A stretch of DNA of 64,000 bases from Cognatazoarcus halotolerans (GTDB taxonomy: Bacteria; Pseudomonadota; Gammaproteobacteria; Burkholderiales; Rhodocyclaceae). The stretch is from NCBI RefSeq assembly GCF_009800965.1, contig NZ_WUAF01000019.1:1-64000 (forward strand). Direction: 5' to 3'. The position numbers and the translations under genes were made by a program. Positions 34,207-42,853 of the stretch are shown here, in pieces. Within the stretch, counting starts at the first letter, position 1. Each line of letters starts with the position of its first letter. The notes under the pieces are model-generated. The model saw nothing but the letters and a program-made list of their open reading frames with translations, was not told where the DNA came from and did not search any database.

Positions 34207-36795
34207 CTACAGGGTGGCGAGGAAGGCGGTCAGCGCCTTCTTGTCTGCATCGGACAGGTCTTCGCCGAAGCGGTGACCCTCGTTCTCGACCTCGGCGGTG
34301 CAGGCCGAATACACCTGCTTGACCAGGTAGGGCCGCGCCTTGAGCGCGTCGACCAGGCCGTTTGGCTTGGTCACTTTACCGACGATGGCCTTGAGATCGG
34401 CGAAGACCTTCTTGCCGGTCTCGGCGCCGAGGCGCTTCTCGAGCTCCGGGCCGAGCACCTTCGGCGCGGTCTTGGCGCGGACCAGGTCCACCACGAATTC
34501 CTTGTGCTGGAAGTTGCCCAGTGTGCCAGCGGTGACGCCGCGCCCGTCAATCTCGTGCGGGATGGTCAGCTGGAAGCCGAGCAGGGTCTCGCGATCGGTC
34601 CCGTCCCACAGCTTCGGGCCGATGCGCAGGGTCACGTCCTGGTTGAGCAGGGTGACCTTGGGGATTCGCCTGGCCGGATTGAGCAATTCGTCCATCGAGC
34701 GCTTGTAGAGCTCGAAGCGGCCGGCCACGCTCGGGTCGTACTCGAAGCAGGCCGGCTGCTTGTCGGGCGGCAGCAGGCGGATGTTGCTGGCATCGACGTA
34801 GCGCGGGCGCTGGGCGTAGAAATCGTTGGCCTTGTTGGCGGGATTGCCGCACAGCTCGGGGCCGATCGCATTGTTGTGCATGAAGGGTGCGTGAGCCCAC
34901 AGGTTGAGCAGCGAGATGTTGCGGTAGTGGCCACGCCCGCCGTCGCCCGGCTCGCGGATGTTGGGGTCGGGCGGCTGGGCGCGCAGGGTCTCCGAGCCGT
35001 ACTCTTCCCAGATGTGGCCGCTCATGTGGTTGGAATGCAGCGCCCGGCAGCGGTAGGTGCCGACCTCGGAGGCCGGCGTGGCCTTGTCGTTGCCCATCCA
35101 GTCCTCGCGCAGGCCGGTCTTGGCCGACACCTTCATGAAGTCGGCGTTCGGGTTGCCGGCGGTGTCGGGCTGGCTGGAGTGGCAGCGTGCGCAGTTCTGC
35201 GCGAAGAGCTCGCGGCCGCGGTTGACCGCACCGGCGCCGAACTCCCGCTCCAGGTCGGAGATCAGGTCCTGCTCGGTGTATTGGACCGAGGGCGAGATCG
35301 CGTGCAGCTGGTTCTCGCGCGCCACCCGCAGGTCGGCGTTGTGACCTTCCGGTGAGAGGAAGAAGTCGAGGATGTTGGTGAGGCGGTCCTCGATGGCGCG
35401 GAAGTTGGGGCAGTCGCGCCGGCACTGGCCGATGTTGAAGGGCGTCTGGCCGAAGCCGCGCTGGGTGGGGTCGAGCTGGCGCAGGTCGGTGAGGTGGTTC
35501 ATCCAGCACTGCTCGGAGCACGAGCCGATATTGAAATACACCCGCTGGATCGCCTCCTGTGCGCCGATCGAATCCTCGCCGCCCTTGAGGATGTGGTGCA
35601 CCGTCTCGGTGCCGAGGCTGCGCTTCCAGCACTTGTTGTCGCGGCCCGGCTCGCACCAGCACTTGGTCTCGTCGCTCTCACCCTCGCAGGAGCGGGTCTT
35701 GCGCCACTTGATGACCGATTCGTTGGCAAAGGTCGGCCGCTGGGCGGTGTTGATCAGGGCGTTGATGGTGCCCGGGTTGTTGATCTGGTCGGTGGGAATG
35801 GCCGAGGTGTCGGTGCTGCCGGGCCGCGCGTGGGCGAACATCTGCCATTCGAGCGTGTTGGAGGGCATGCCCGAGACCATGACTTCGGAGATGCGGGTGT
35901 ACTGGTTGCCCACCAGGCCCTTGATGTTCTCCCACTTGGGATGGGCCGGGTCGGCCGGCGGGTTGAGCGGGTCGAAGGCGATATGGCAGGAGCCGCAGGC
36001 GGTGCCGATCAGGAAGGGCGGCTCGATCGCGCCGTCCTGCAAGTGCGAGCGGTCGGCCTCGCCGCTGCCGGTCGCCGAGGCGATGCGCTTGTTGTAGCCC
36101 TCCCAGCTGCCGAGGCTGCCATTCAGCTTTTCCCAGGCAGCCTTGTCGAAGCGCGGGTTGGGAAACTTGCGAATGCCCAGTGCGCCGCTTGAGGTGCCGA
36201 ACTTGAGGTCGCAGGCGGACTGGCGCTGGTCGGTCGGGCCGTGGATGTCCTCGGCCTTGAGCGCCGCGTCGTGGAAGTCGCAGGCCGGGTCGCGGTAGCC
36301 GTTCTTGCCGACGTACTGCAGCAGTTCCTCGTCGCCGGGACACCAGTCGAGGCCATAGGTTTCGTCGAGACTCTTCGCCGGACAGTTCGGGTCACCCGGG
36401 GTGCAGCAACCGGGATCGTTGATCGCGCCCCAGGCCTTGAAACGATCACCGCGCTGATCGGCCCGCAGCACGCGGAACCAGTCGATCAGCACGCCGACGC
36501 GCTGCTGGAAAACATAGGTATGGAAGCGGTCGTTACCCGCCGTCGCCTTGAACCAGATCAGCCGTCCGGCGCATTCCGATTCGTTGAGGCCCTCGCGTGC
36601 GCAGGCCTCGTAGTAGGGGACGTCCTGTGCGTGAATCGCGCCGGCCGGCGCGGTGGATGTTGCCGTAGCAGGTACTGCGGTCGATGTTGCGGGGGGCGGC
36701 GTTTCGGCCGGAGCCTGCGGGGTGTTGGCGGTGACTGCCACGGCGCTCGCCAGCGCGACGGTCATGAGCAAGGTGGCGAATAGCACGCGATTCAT
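34207..36795 (-). CDS. Large secreted di-heme c-type cytochrome, first gene of the operon
   Basis: 862 residues with a signal peptide (VLFATLLMTVALASAVAVTA) and a Pro/Thr/Ala-rich linker to about residue 55. Haem c motifs: CGSCH (267-271) and CARCH (535-539). The final 330 residues resemble the RoxA/di-haem peroxidase core (RGRELFAQNCARCHSSQPDT, ISLLNLWAHAPFMHNNAIGP). The N-terminal 500 residues carry many extra cysteines, among them CC at 130-131 and a CWC at 379-381, which suggests disulfides or another metal site. GGAG precedes the ATG at 36795. Confidence 0.88.
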   Translation of the reverse strand: MNRVLFATLLMTVALASAVAVTANTPQAPAETPPPATSTAVPATATSTAPAGAIHAQDVPYYEACAREGLNESECAGRLIWFKATAGNDRFHTYVFQQRVGVLIDWFRVLRADQRGDRFKAWGAINDPGCCTPGDPNCPAKSLDETYGLDWCPGDEELLQYVGKNGYRDPACDFHDAALKAEDIHGPTDQRQSACDLKFGTSSGALGIRKFPNPRFDKAAWEKLNGSLGSWEGYNKRIASATGSGEADRSHLQDGAIEPPFLIGTACGSCHIAFDPLNPPADPAHPKWENIKGLVGNQYTRISEVMVSGMPSNTLEWQMFAHARPGSTDTSAIPTDQINNPGTINALINTAQRPTFANESVIKWRKTRSCEGESDETKCWCEPGRDNKCWKRSLGTETVHHILKGGEDSIGAQEAIQRVYFNIGSCSEQCWMNHLTDLRQLDPTQRGFGQTPFNIGQCRRDCPNFRAIEDRLTNILDFFLSPEGHNADLRVARENQLHAISPSVQYTEQDLISDLEREFGAGAVNRGRELFAQNCARCHSSQPDTAGNPNADFMKVSAKTGLREDWMGNDKATPASEVGTYRCRALHSNHMSGHIWEEYGSETLRAQPPDPNIREPGDGGRGHYRNISLLNLWAHAPFMHNNAIGPELCGNPANKANDFYAQRPRYVDASNIRLLPPDKQPACFEYDPSVAGRFELYKRSMDELLNPARRIPKVTLLNQDVTLRIGPKLWDGTDRETLLGFQLTIPHEIDGRGVTAGTLGNFQHKEFVVDLVRAKTAPKVLGPELEKRLGAETGKKVFADLKAIVGKVTKPNGLVDALKARPYLVKQVYSACTAEVENEGHRFGEDLSDADKKALTAFLATL

Positions 36796-37300
36796 GCGTC
36801 GTTCTCCTGCAGGTTGGCGCAGCGGAGCTACGTAAAGCGGTTGCGGGGGGCTTCCGGGCCGGGCAGCAAACACTGGGCCGTCTCTGCAGGCTGGAGGCGC
36901 CCCTCGCCTGCAGTTGAACCCGTCGCCCGCAGCAAGACGTCCATCCCGCAGCGTTAAAAACTGTGTATCAGTCTCGGTTTAGCACGGCAGGGCGTCATTA
37001 CAAGGCTGCACACGGGTTTTGTGCAGTTGTTCACTTGGGAGAGGTGGATTGGATTCCCGCGGATGGCTTTGGCCTCATTTCCGGATACGCGCATTCCGAT
37101 AGGTTCTCTCTTATCTGGCGGTTGGCGTCGTTCGCTGAGCTACGGATCGACCGAGGTCCAGAGTGTCGCCGGAGGCGCCTATCGGAAGGTGTCGCTGCTC
37201 CGTGAAGATAGTCATATTGCGATATGAATATCGCGCCTTCGTCTTTCGCATAAACCTATACTCGGATGAAATATTTCTTGCCTATGTCCACGGAGGACGT
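36796..37300. promoter_or_regulatory. 505-nt divergent intergenic region with overlapping AT-rich palindromes
   Basis: No convincing gene lies here. It separates the minus-strand cytochrome operon from the plus-strand lipoprotein and must hold both promoters. GC falls visibly from about 36960 on. CATAT-TGCG-ATATG (37213-37226) overlaps CGATAT-GA-ATATCG (37220-37233), about 70 nt before the lipoprotein start, a possible operator. Confidence 0.45.
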
Positions 37301-38119
37301 ATGAACAAAATCAGCATTCTGCTTGCTTCGGTTGCAGCCGCACTTGTCGGCTGCGCGTCGCCTGTGCCGGTTGCGCAGAACTTCGACGCCGCTCATCAAA
37401 AGGTGGCGCGGACTGCCCATCACTGGGACATCGTGGCTGGTGACGTTGCCGCCCAGACCCTGAATGCGGTTTCGAAGGATCCCCGGCTGATGGGACGCGG
37501 CATCTACATCGCGAATTCCCGCGCGACTGCTTTCAATACGGCTTTTCGCGAATTCATGATCACGCGCCTGGTAAACGAAGGGGCGAACGTGAGCGTCTGC
37601 AAGACCGATGAGTCGTCGCCCGGATTTGCCCAGGATGCACCGGAGGTCGTGGTGACCTATGAAACGCAACTCGTGCAGCATGCGTATACGCCACCGGACT
37701 ACCAGCCTGGCCGCTATACGGCCCTGGCGCTGGGCGTTCTGGTGATTCGCAACATCATTCTGGGCGGTGACGAGACGACCGGGACAATAGCGGGAGTCGC
37801 GCTCGGCGAATTTGGGGCCGGACATCTCACGCGCACCCCTGCAACCGAGATCGTCGTCACGACGACCATCGCCGAGCACAACAAGTTTGTAATGAGGCGC
37901 AGCGACGTCTATTACGTGCCGGATGAAGACGCCGCGCTTTTCAGCGCACGCGTAACACGTCGGCCGACCTGCAATGAGGATAAAGCGGTTTCAGAGCAAA
38001 GGACTGTAGATCGTGCTGACGTCGAGGCTGCTCGAGCGCAGATGTTTGCGCGTGAAATGAAGCGAGCCAATCCGAACTGGCAGGGCAGGTACACCTCTGG
38101 AAGATCCTTCGCGTATTGA
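37301..38119 (+). CDS. Predicted lipoprotein, function unknown
   Basis: 272 residues. The lipobox ALVGC (Cys18) is preceded by a good signal sequence (MNKISILLASVAAALVG). A helix (AQNFDAAHQKVARTAHHWDI) precedes alternating strand/helix structure, and a hydrophobic stretch (YTALALGVLVIRNIILGGDE, IAGVALGEFGAG) is followed by a beta segment ATEIVVTTTIAEHNKFVMRR. I recall similar lipoproteins near type IV secretion or conjugation genes but cannot assign it. GGAGGA stands just before the ATG at 37301. Base composition is poorer in GC than the neighbours, which suggests transfer. Confidence 0.75.
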   Translation: MNKISILLASVAAALVGCASPVPVAQNFDAAHQKVARTAHHWDIVAGDVAAQTLNAVSKDPRLMGRGIYIANSRATAFNTAFREFMITRLVNEGANVSVCKTDESSPGFAQDAPEVVVTYETQLVQHAYTPPDYQPGRYTALALGVLVIRNIILGGDETTGTIAGVALGEFGAGHLTRTPATEIVVTTTIAEHNKFVMRRSDVYYVPDEDAALFSARVTRRPTCNEDKAVSEQRTVDRADVEAARAQMFAREMKRANPNWQGRYTSGRSFAY

Positions 38120-38194
38120 GACGGGTTGTGTGGGCTTCGTCTCCATCTGACTTGGTGCGAGGCCTCCGCGCGGTTCAAGCACCCTCCTGTCAGA

Positions 38195-38292
38195 GGGGCA
38201 GGTCTAGAATGGTTGTCGTTCCGGCATTCTCACTTACACCCGATCCGTGATCAGATCCTTGTGCAATTATTCTAGACTTGACCCTGTGGACG
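38195..38292. repeat. 98-bp direct repeat, copy 1
   Basis: This aligns without gaps to 40180-40277, about 77 of 98 positions identical by my count. It begins GGGGCAGGTCTAGAAT and contains near its end ATTCTAGACTTGACC, so each copy also has inverted ends (TCTAGAAT / ATTCTAGA). The right 26 bp overlap the last codons of the HNH-like gene and provide its C-terminus and stop. Confidence 0.75.
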
Positions 38293-39865
38293 CTTCAGAG
38301 GGGCCATTGTCGACATGAACGCTCACCTGACAATCCTCGGTCGGAATGAAATCGACTTGCGATGGTTTGCCGACACGAATCGTTGAGAGATGGCCCCTAT
38401 AGCTCAATGCCGCGCTGCTCAGAAGAATTGTGATCTTTCCCATTTCAACACGCTGACCGAGAATGGTCAGTGGCTGCGAAAGCTCATGCTCTAATCGGAC
38501 CCTTCCTGAAGCGCCGCCTCGGATTTGCTGCCTAAGAACATTCGCTTCGGAGATTGTTGCAGGCATGAGCTTGAAACTCACCGTACCGAGGTCCCGACCG
38601 CGTAAAGACTTCATGTGGCAGACAAGGAACCAGACGTCCGTAACCCTTCGAACATCTTCGGCAGGAATAGCCATGGCTCGGAAGGGTACGTCGGTGCCGA
38701 CGGCCCTCAGAATGTCACGAGCCCTAGAGAGGTACGTGAGGAGCGTGAGTGTCTCATCAGCTTCTACTTCGGACATTAGATTCAGAGAACTGATGGCGGA
38801 GAACTGCCTTCCCTCGATTTCCAATGAGCTGTTCAGCGGGTGTCCGTCGACAATTGCTTGGCAGAGGCTTCGATACTTGTCGAGGAACGGCAGCTGACGG
38901 ACGGAAAGGCCCTCCCAAAGTGAGAATCGCATGTCCCCGTTGATGTCGATCGTTGTACTGCCCGAAGAGAAAATCGGTACTCGATACGACAATCGGTAAA
39001 GGCCGTCAAACAGCTCTCCCGTGAAGGTAAAAGACTCCGACCCGCCGACGATCTCGCCAATGAACTCGGCAGCCGTCGGCTTTCCGGAAAAAGTATCCAT
39101 CCAGATGATGCGGTGAACAGCCTTGCGTCGCAGATGAGTGTCGAGAATAATTTTCCCGGGATCGGTCACGAGCTGGTCGAAGACCGGTGTCCCCTCGACC
39201 CTAATTCCCTGAGCATTCATCTCAAGCCGTTCCCCATGCTTCTGCAGGCTGGAGAGCTTCTCCGAAAACTCCGAGACCACTTCCTTCGAAACGCGGAGTT
39301 GGCAGCTAATCGGTTCGATAGGGATGAGCGTTATTGTAATTCCTACTTGATCTGCGCTGATTCTCGCGGTGAAGCGCGGATCCATCCGCTCGATTTCCCG
39401 GATTCCAATTTGTTGTACACCGGTAACGAGCTCACCTATCGATCGTCCGGTAACGTTTGCGCCGAGGACCTTGGTCTTGAAAACGGAGAGCTCTCGTTCG
39501 GAAGGAAGTGATTTCCCGAGTTCGGTGCGAGCAACGTTTTCTGCTTGGAGCTTCCACTCGTGGAGCAGGGAGGCCGGATAGCGGATTTCATCTCGATCCA
39601 CATCGTCCGCGCAGATACTGCAAAGCCATATGCCGTTGCTGATGCAGCTGCGCTGCTCGGATGTCATTGCGACATCATAGCGCGGCCCGCCAGGCGCTGC
39701 GGCCGCGATATGGGCAGCTTTCCCCACGCTGTTGAAGCCTTCCGGCGCAGCGGTAGGTCCGGCCGTGGGGACTCTGCAACCGGGGTTAGAGCAGCGCCAA
39801 GCGACTCGGGAGGCCAAGGTGCGTTTCACTTGGGCCGAAAAGTTGTCCCGGCTGTGCTTAGCCAT
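38267..39865 (-). CDS. Protein with N-terminal HNH-like zinc module, uncharacterised
   Basis: 532 residues. The N-terminal 110 residues hold a modified HNH/treble-clef pattern: RVAWRCSNPGCRVPT (Cys25, Cys30), VGKAAHIAAAAPGGPRYD (His52), SNGIWLCSICADDVD (Asn77, Cys82, Cys85) and LLHEWKLQAENVA. I recall this module from genes of defence islands. The remaining 400 residues are strand-rich (SADQVGITITLIPIEPISCQ, FTFTGELFDGLYRLSYRVPI), with no recognised domain. It is lower in GC than its surroundings and bracketed by two 98-bp repeats, so it is probably acquired. The last residues are encoded by the repeat. Confidence 0.75.
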   Translation of the reverse strand: MAKHSRDNFSAQVKRTLASRVAWRCSNPGCRVPTAGPTAAPEGFNSVGKAAHIAAAAPGGPRYDVAMTSEQRSCISNGIWLCSICADDVDRDEIRYPASLLHEWKLQAENVARTELGKSLPSERELSVFKTKVLGANVTGRSIGELVTGVQQIGIREIERMDPRFTARISADQVGITITLIPIEPISCQLRVSKEVVSEFSEKLSSLQKHGERLEMNAQGIRVEGTPVFDQLVTDPGKIILDTHLRRKAVHRIIWMDTFSGKPTAAEFIGEIVGGSESFTFTGELFDGLYRLSYRVPIFSSGSTTIDINGDMRFSLWEGLSVRQLPFLDKYRSLCQAIVDGHPLNSSLEIEGRQFSAISSLNLMSEVEADETLTLLTYLSRARDILRAVGTDVPFRAMAIPAEDVRRVTDVWFLVCHMKSLRGRDLGTVSFKLMPATISEANVLRQQIRGGASGRVRLEHELSQPLTILGQRVEMGKITILLSSAALSYRGHLSTIRVGKPSQVDFIPTEDCQVSVHVDNGPSEASTGSSLE

Positions 39866-40314
39866 GATGGAGTGTGCAATTGCTCTTCATGATATGCCCG
39901 TACAATTCCCTCACATCGATTCGACAATGCTGGCCGTCTGGATCGCATGGCCACCGCCAAGAGAATTTCCCCAAAACCGCAACGCCATTACCGTTCACTT
40001 CAGCCTTGAACGTCATACACGCACCGGCACTCTAGCTCGTGACCGAACATCAGTTGCGGCGATAACCCGATAATCTACTTGGAACTTTGAGGTCAAGTTT
40101 AGAACGACTGCTTTAGAGCTCGCAGCAATTCTTCAGGTTGGGGTTATTCCAATGCACTCGTGAAAATGTGTACCAACAGGGGCAGGTCTAGAATAGTTCC
40201 ATTCCCGGAATGCTCACCTAGACTCAATCCATGAGCAGATCCTTGCGCAATCATTCTTGACCTGACCCAATAGACGTGCCGCATCGCCATCCTCAACGCG
40301 GTGAGCAGCAATCC
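39866..40314. other. 449-nt non-coding stretch with repeat copy 2
   Basis: Between the HNH-like gene (start 39865, minus strand) and the stop of the TIR-WD40 gene I see no gene with coding character. It contains the second 98-bp repeat at 40180-40277. The first 100 nt before 39865 should carry the promoter of the HNH-like gene; no clear hexamers were assigned. Confidence 0.5.
40180..40277. repeat. 98-bp direct repeat, copy 2
   Basis: Same orientation as copy 1. The terminal inverted segments are nearly perfect here: CAGGTCTAGAAT at 40184-40195 against ATTCTTGACCTG at 40254-40265 (11 of 12). It lies 38 nt beyond the stop of the TIR-WD40 gene. No reading frame crosses it convincingly. Confidence 0.75.
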
Positions 40315-42717
40315 CTACGAGCCTGGGTTGCAAGCTGGCGCGTATGGCCGCTCGCTCCCGACGTAGCGGCGCCATTCCTCAATCGTCAATGCACGGCCAG
40401 CGAGCGTGCAAGCCTCCCTCACCCAGGCGCCACGGTCGGTGTCGAAAATGAAATGCTCGCCCGGCTTGGAGCTGGTTCCGTCAGGGCCGACGAGCCAGCC
40501 TGTGCCGTCGGGCGCGAGGCCGACCAGGCGGGTGCCGGGTGGCAGCGCGAGCGCCGCGTCGAGCGGTTCGGCCGCCGGCAGATCCCAGAAAAGCAGCCGG
40601 TGGCCGACCTGTACCGCGAGTTGCGAACTGTCGGCGGCGAAGACCGGGCCGGCATCGATGCGTTCGCCGGGGTCGCCGGGCAGCTCCACGCCGTCCGCGA
40701 CGGCCTGGCGGTCCGTACCGCGCAGGACTGTCAGTCTCGGCACTTTGCTGGACGACAGGCTGCTCAGGTCGATATCGAATGGCGAGGCCTTCGACGCCAC
40801 GGTTCCGGACCAGGCGATCCAGCGGCCGTCAGGACTGCGCACTTCCTCCGGCACGATGGGCCGCGGAGGATCCTGGGGAAGGCTCGCCCCGGCCAGCCGC
40901 TGCCAGCGGCCGCGGTCAACCGGCAGTGTCACGAACAGTCGGCCGTCCGCGCCAGCGCTTACCAGCGTGCGGCCATCCGCGGCGAACGCCAGGCCGCGCA
41001 CCGGACCGGCATGGCGCACCAGCAATTGTCTTGGCCACTCCGCCCCGCCCTCGCGCCACGCCCACAGCTGCACCGCGCCGTTGCCATGACCGGTGGCGAT
41101 GAAGCGGCCATCGGGGGTCACCGCCATCGTTTCCATGGCACCCTGCTCGGGCACATCCTGTTCGGCGATACGCCGGCCGTCTCGCGTGTCGAATACCTCG
41201 ATGCGCCCGGCACGCGAGGCCGCGAAGAGCCGCTGGCCGGCCGCGTCGAAGGCAAGTGCCGTGACCGTGCCGCTCAGTGAGGCTTCGAGCCTGGGCGCCG
41301 AGGTCCCGGGCGCGACCGCGACGGCCTGCAGCAAGCCGCGGTCGCCGCCGGCAGCCACCCAGCGACCATCGGGACTGAAGGCCACCGAGGCCAGATCGAG
41401 CGCGGACGTGTAAAGCAGGCGGGAGCTGCCGTTGGCGAGCTCGTGCAGGCGCAGGGATCCGCTCGTCGATGCCGAGACCAGTGCCGCGCCGTCCGGGCTG
41501 AAGGCGAGGCCGAGTACGAACATCGGTGTCGACTCGCCGATCTTGTCGCCGTCGGGAATCACCTGCTTCGACGCGCCAGTGTGCACCGTGATCTCGCGGC
41601 TCGATCCGGCACGTGCCCAGGTCTGGCCATCGGGCGCGAAGGCGAGGGCGTGCACGGTTCCGTAGAGATTCAGGCCGGCGACCGGTGGCACGACGGTGTC
41701 GAGTCCCGGCTTGCCGAGCTCTCCCTGAAGCACGGCGCCGCGCACGTCCGACAGCAGCAGCGCATTGCCGTCCGGTCGCAGCGCCAGGGCCTGGAACGCA
41801 GCGGTGTGCTGTTGGAGGCTGGCGAGGGGCAGGGATGCAATGGCGCCGAGCAGCGCGCCGTCGGACGCGGTGGTGGGCACGATTGCCTGTGACTGAACCG
41901 CGAGGAGCAGCGCCCGCACCGGGTCGCGCACCTGTGACGCTGTCGACTGGGCGGCGAGTTGGCGCGAGAGCGCCTGATCGCGCAGCGCTGTGGCACGGTC
42001 GCGTTCGCGGGTGGCGACGATGGCCTGCCAGGTGGCCACGGCGGTGAGCGCGGCCAGGCCCAGGCCGATTGCGCGGACCAGGGCGCGCCACAGCGTGTTG
42101 GCGCGCAGCCGGCGCGGTGCGGTCAGCAGCCGTGTGACGACAGCGTCAGTGGCGAGGCCGCGGGTCGCCACGTCGGCTTGCTCGTCGAGCCAGATGTTCC
42201 CTTCGTGGTGCAACCAGGTTTGCGCGGAGTCGGACAGCGGCTGGTCGCGGAAACTGCCGTCGAGGCAGACGGGAATCACCGGCCGCCCCGGGCAACTCGA
42301 ACGAAAGGTCTCGACCTCGGTGCGCACCCAGTTCGGCGCTTCCAGCGTGCCGCGATTGACGATCACCACCAGCAGCTTCGAGCGCAGCAACGCGCGCCTC
42401 AGCGTGTCCGACAGCGGTTCGCCGGGTGGCGCCTCGTCCTCGCTGAAGAACACGCTCAGATCGGCGTCGCGCAGCCTACGGGCAAGGTCCGACGCGTAGC
42501 TCTGCGAGCCGCGCGGCGGTCCGCCGAGCGCGAAGGAGATGAACACGTCGTAGCCAAACAGCCGCGAGGCGAACGAAGCCTTCGGCGATCGAGCTGCGGG
42601 CGGGTTGGTCGACTTGGCGGTCACGCGCAGATTCTGGAGGATGCGGTTCGCTGTGCGCAATGCCAGCTTGTTCAAGCCGGGTGAGGTCTCGGCTGGTTGC
42701 TTCTCCGCAATGCCCAC
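40315..42717 (-). CDS. TIR-domain protein with membrane segment and WD40 repeats
   Basis: 800 residues. A TIR domain at about 55-200 shows FGYDVFISFALGG, LSVFFSEDEAPPGEPLSDTL, KLLVVIVNRGTLEAPNWVRT with Glu134 at the NADase position (WVRTEVE). A hydrophobic segment (ALVRAIGLGLAALTAVATW, 212-230) separates it from seven or more WD40-like blades (LGLAFSPDGAALVSASTSGS, VAFSPDGRWVAAGGDRGLLQ, VRGLAFAADGRTLVSAGADG). The tail ACTLAGRALTIEEWRRYVG is common at the end of bacterial WD40 signalling proteins. The start is GTG at 42717 with GAGGG 3 nt upstream. Such proteins are signalling or abortive-defence candidates. Confidence 0.88.
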   Translation of the reverse strand: MGIAEKQPAETSPGLNKLALRTANRILQNLRVTAKSTNPPAARSPKASFASRLFGYDVFISFALGGPPRGSQSYASDLARRLRDADLSVFFSEDEAPPGEPLSDTLRRALLRSKLLVVIVNRGTLEAPNWVRTEVETFRSSCPGRPVIPVCLDGSFRDQPLSDSAQTWLHHEGNIWLDEQADVATRGLATDAVVTRLLTAPRRLRANTLWRALVRAIGLGLAALTAVATWQAIVATRERDRATALRDQALSRQLAAQSTASQVRDPVRALLLAVQSQAIVPTTASDGALLGAIASLPLASLQQHTAAFQALALRPDGNALLLSDVRGAVLQGELGKPGLDTVVPPVAGLNLYGTVHALAFAPDGQTWARAGSSREITVHTGASKQVIPDGDKIGESTPMFVLGLAFSPDGAALVSASTSGSLRLHELANGSSRLLYTSALDLASVAFSPDGRWVAAGGDRGLLQAVAVAPGTSAPRLEASLSGTVTALAFDAAGQRLFAASRAGRIEVFDTRDGRRIAEQDVPEQGAMETMAVTPDGRFIATGHGNGAVQLWAWREGGAEWPRQLLVRHAGPVRGLAFAADGRTLVSAGADGRLFVTLPVDRGRWQRLAGASLPQDPPRPIVPEEVRSPDGRWIAWSGTVASKASPFDIDLSSLSSSKVPRLTVLRGTDRQAVADGVELPGDPGERIDAGPVFAADSSQLAVQVGHRLLFWDLPAAEPLDAALALPPGTRLVGLAPDGTGWLVGPDGTSSKPGEHFIFDTDRGAWVREACTLAGRALTIEEWRRYVGSERPYAPACNPGS

Positions 42718-42853
42718 CGGCCCTCAATCCACGAGCGGATTCCCGGAGCCGTTATCCGGAGCTGCCAATGACCGGCCCAGGTCCGTTTGCGCGCAACTGC
42801 CTATATAGTCACCTTTTCAACCGGCTCACGAGGCCATGGAGAAAAGGACCATC

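Noticed and set aside
25677-36795. Calling the operon a rubber-degradation (RoxA) locus
   Set aside because: Similarity is limited to the di-haem layout and the HNGSVPTLRD-type segment; no latex-degradation partner genes are present.
25677-42717. Assigning the TIR genes to a named antiphage system (Thoeris, CBASS, Pycsar)
   Set aside because: No ThsA-type effector, cyclase or SAVED/STING partner is visible near either TIR gene.
42836-42853. Upstream ATG of the decarboxylase
   Set aside because: The second ATG has a better placed AAAGGA and gives the normal family N-terminus; the extra six residues are not family-like.
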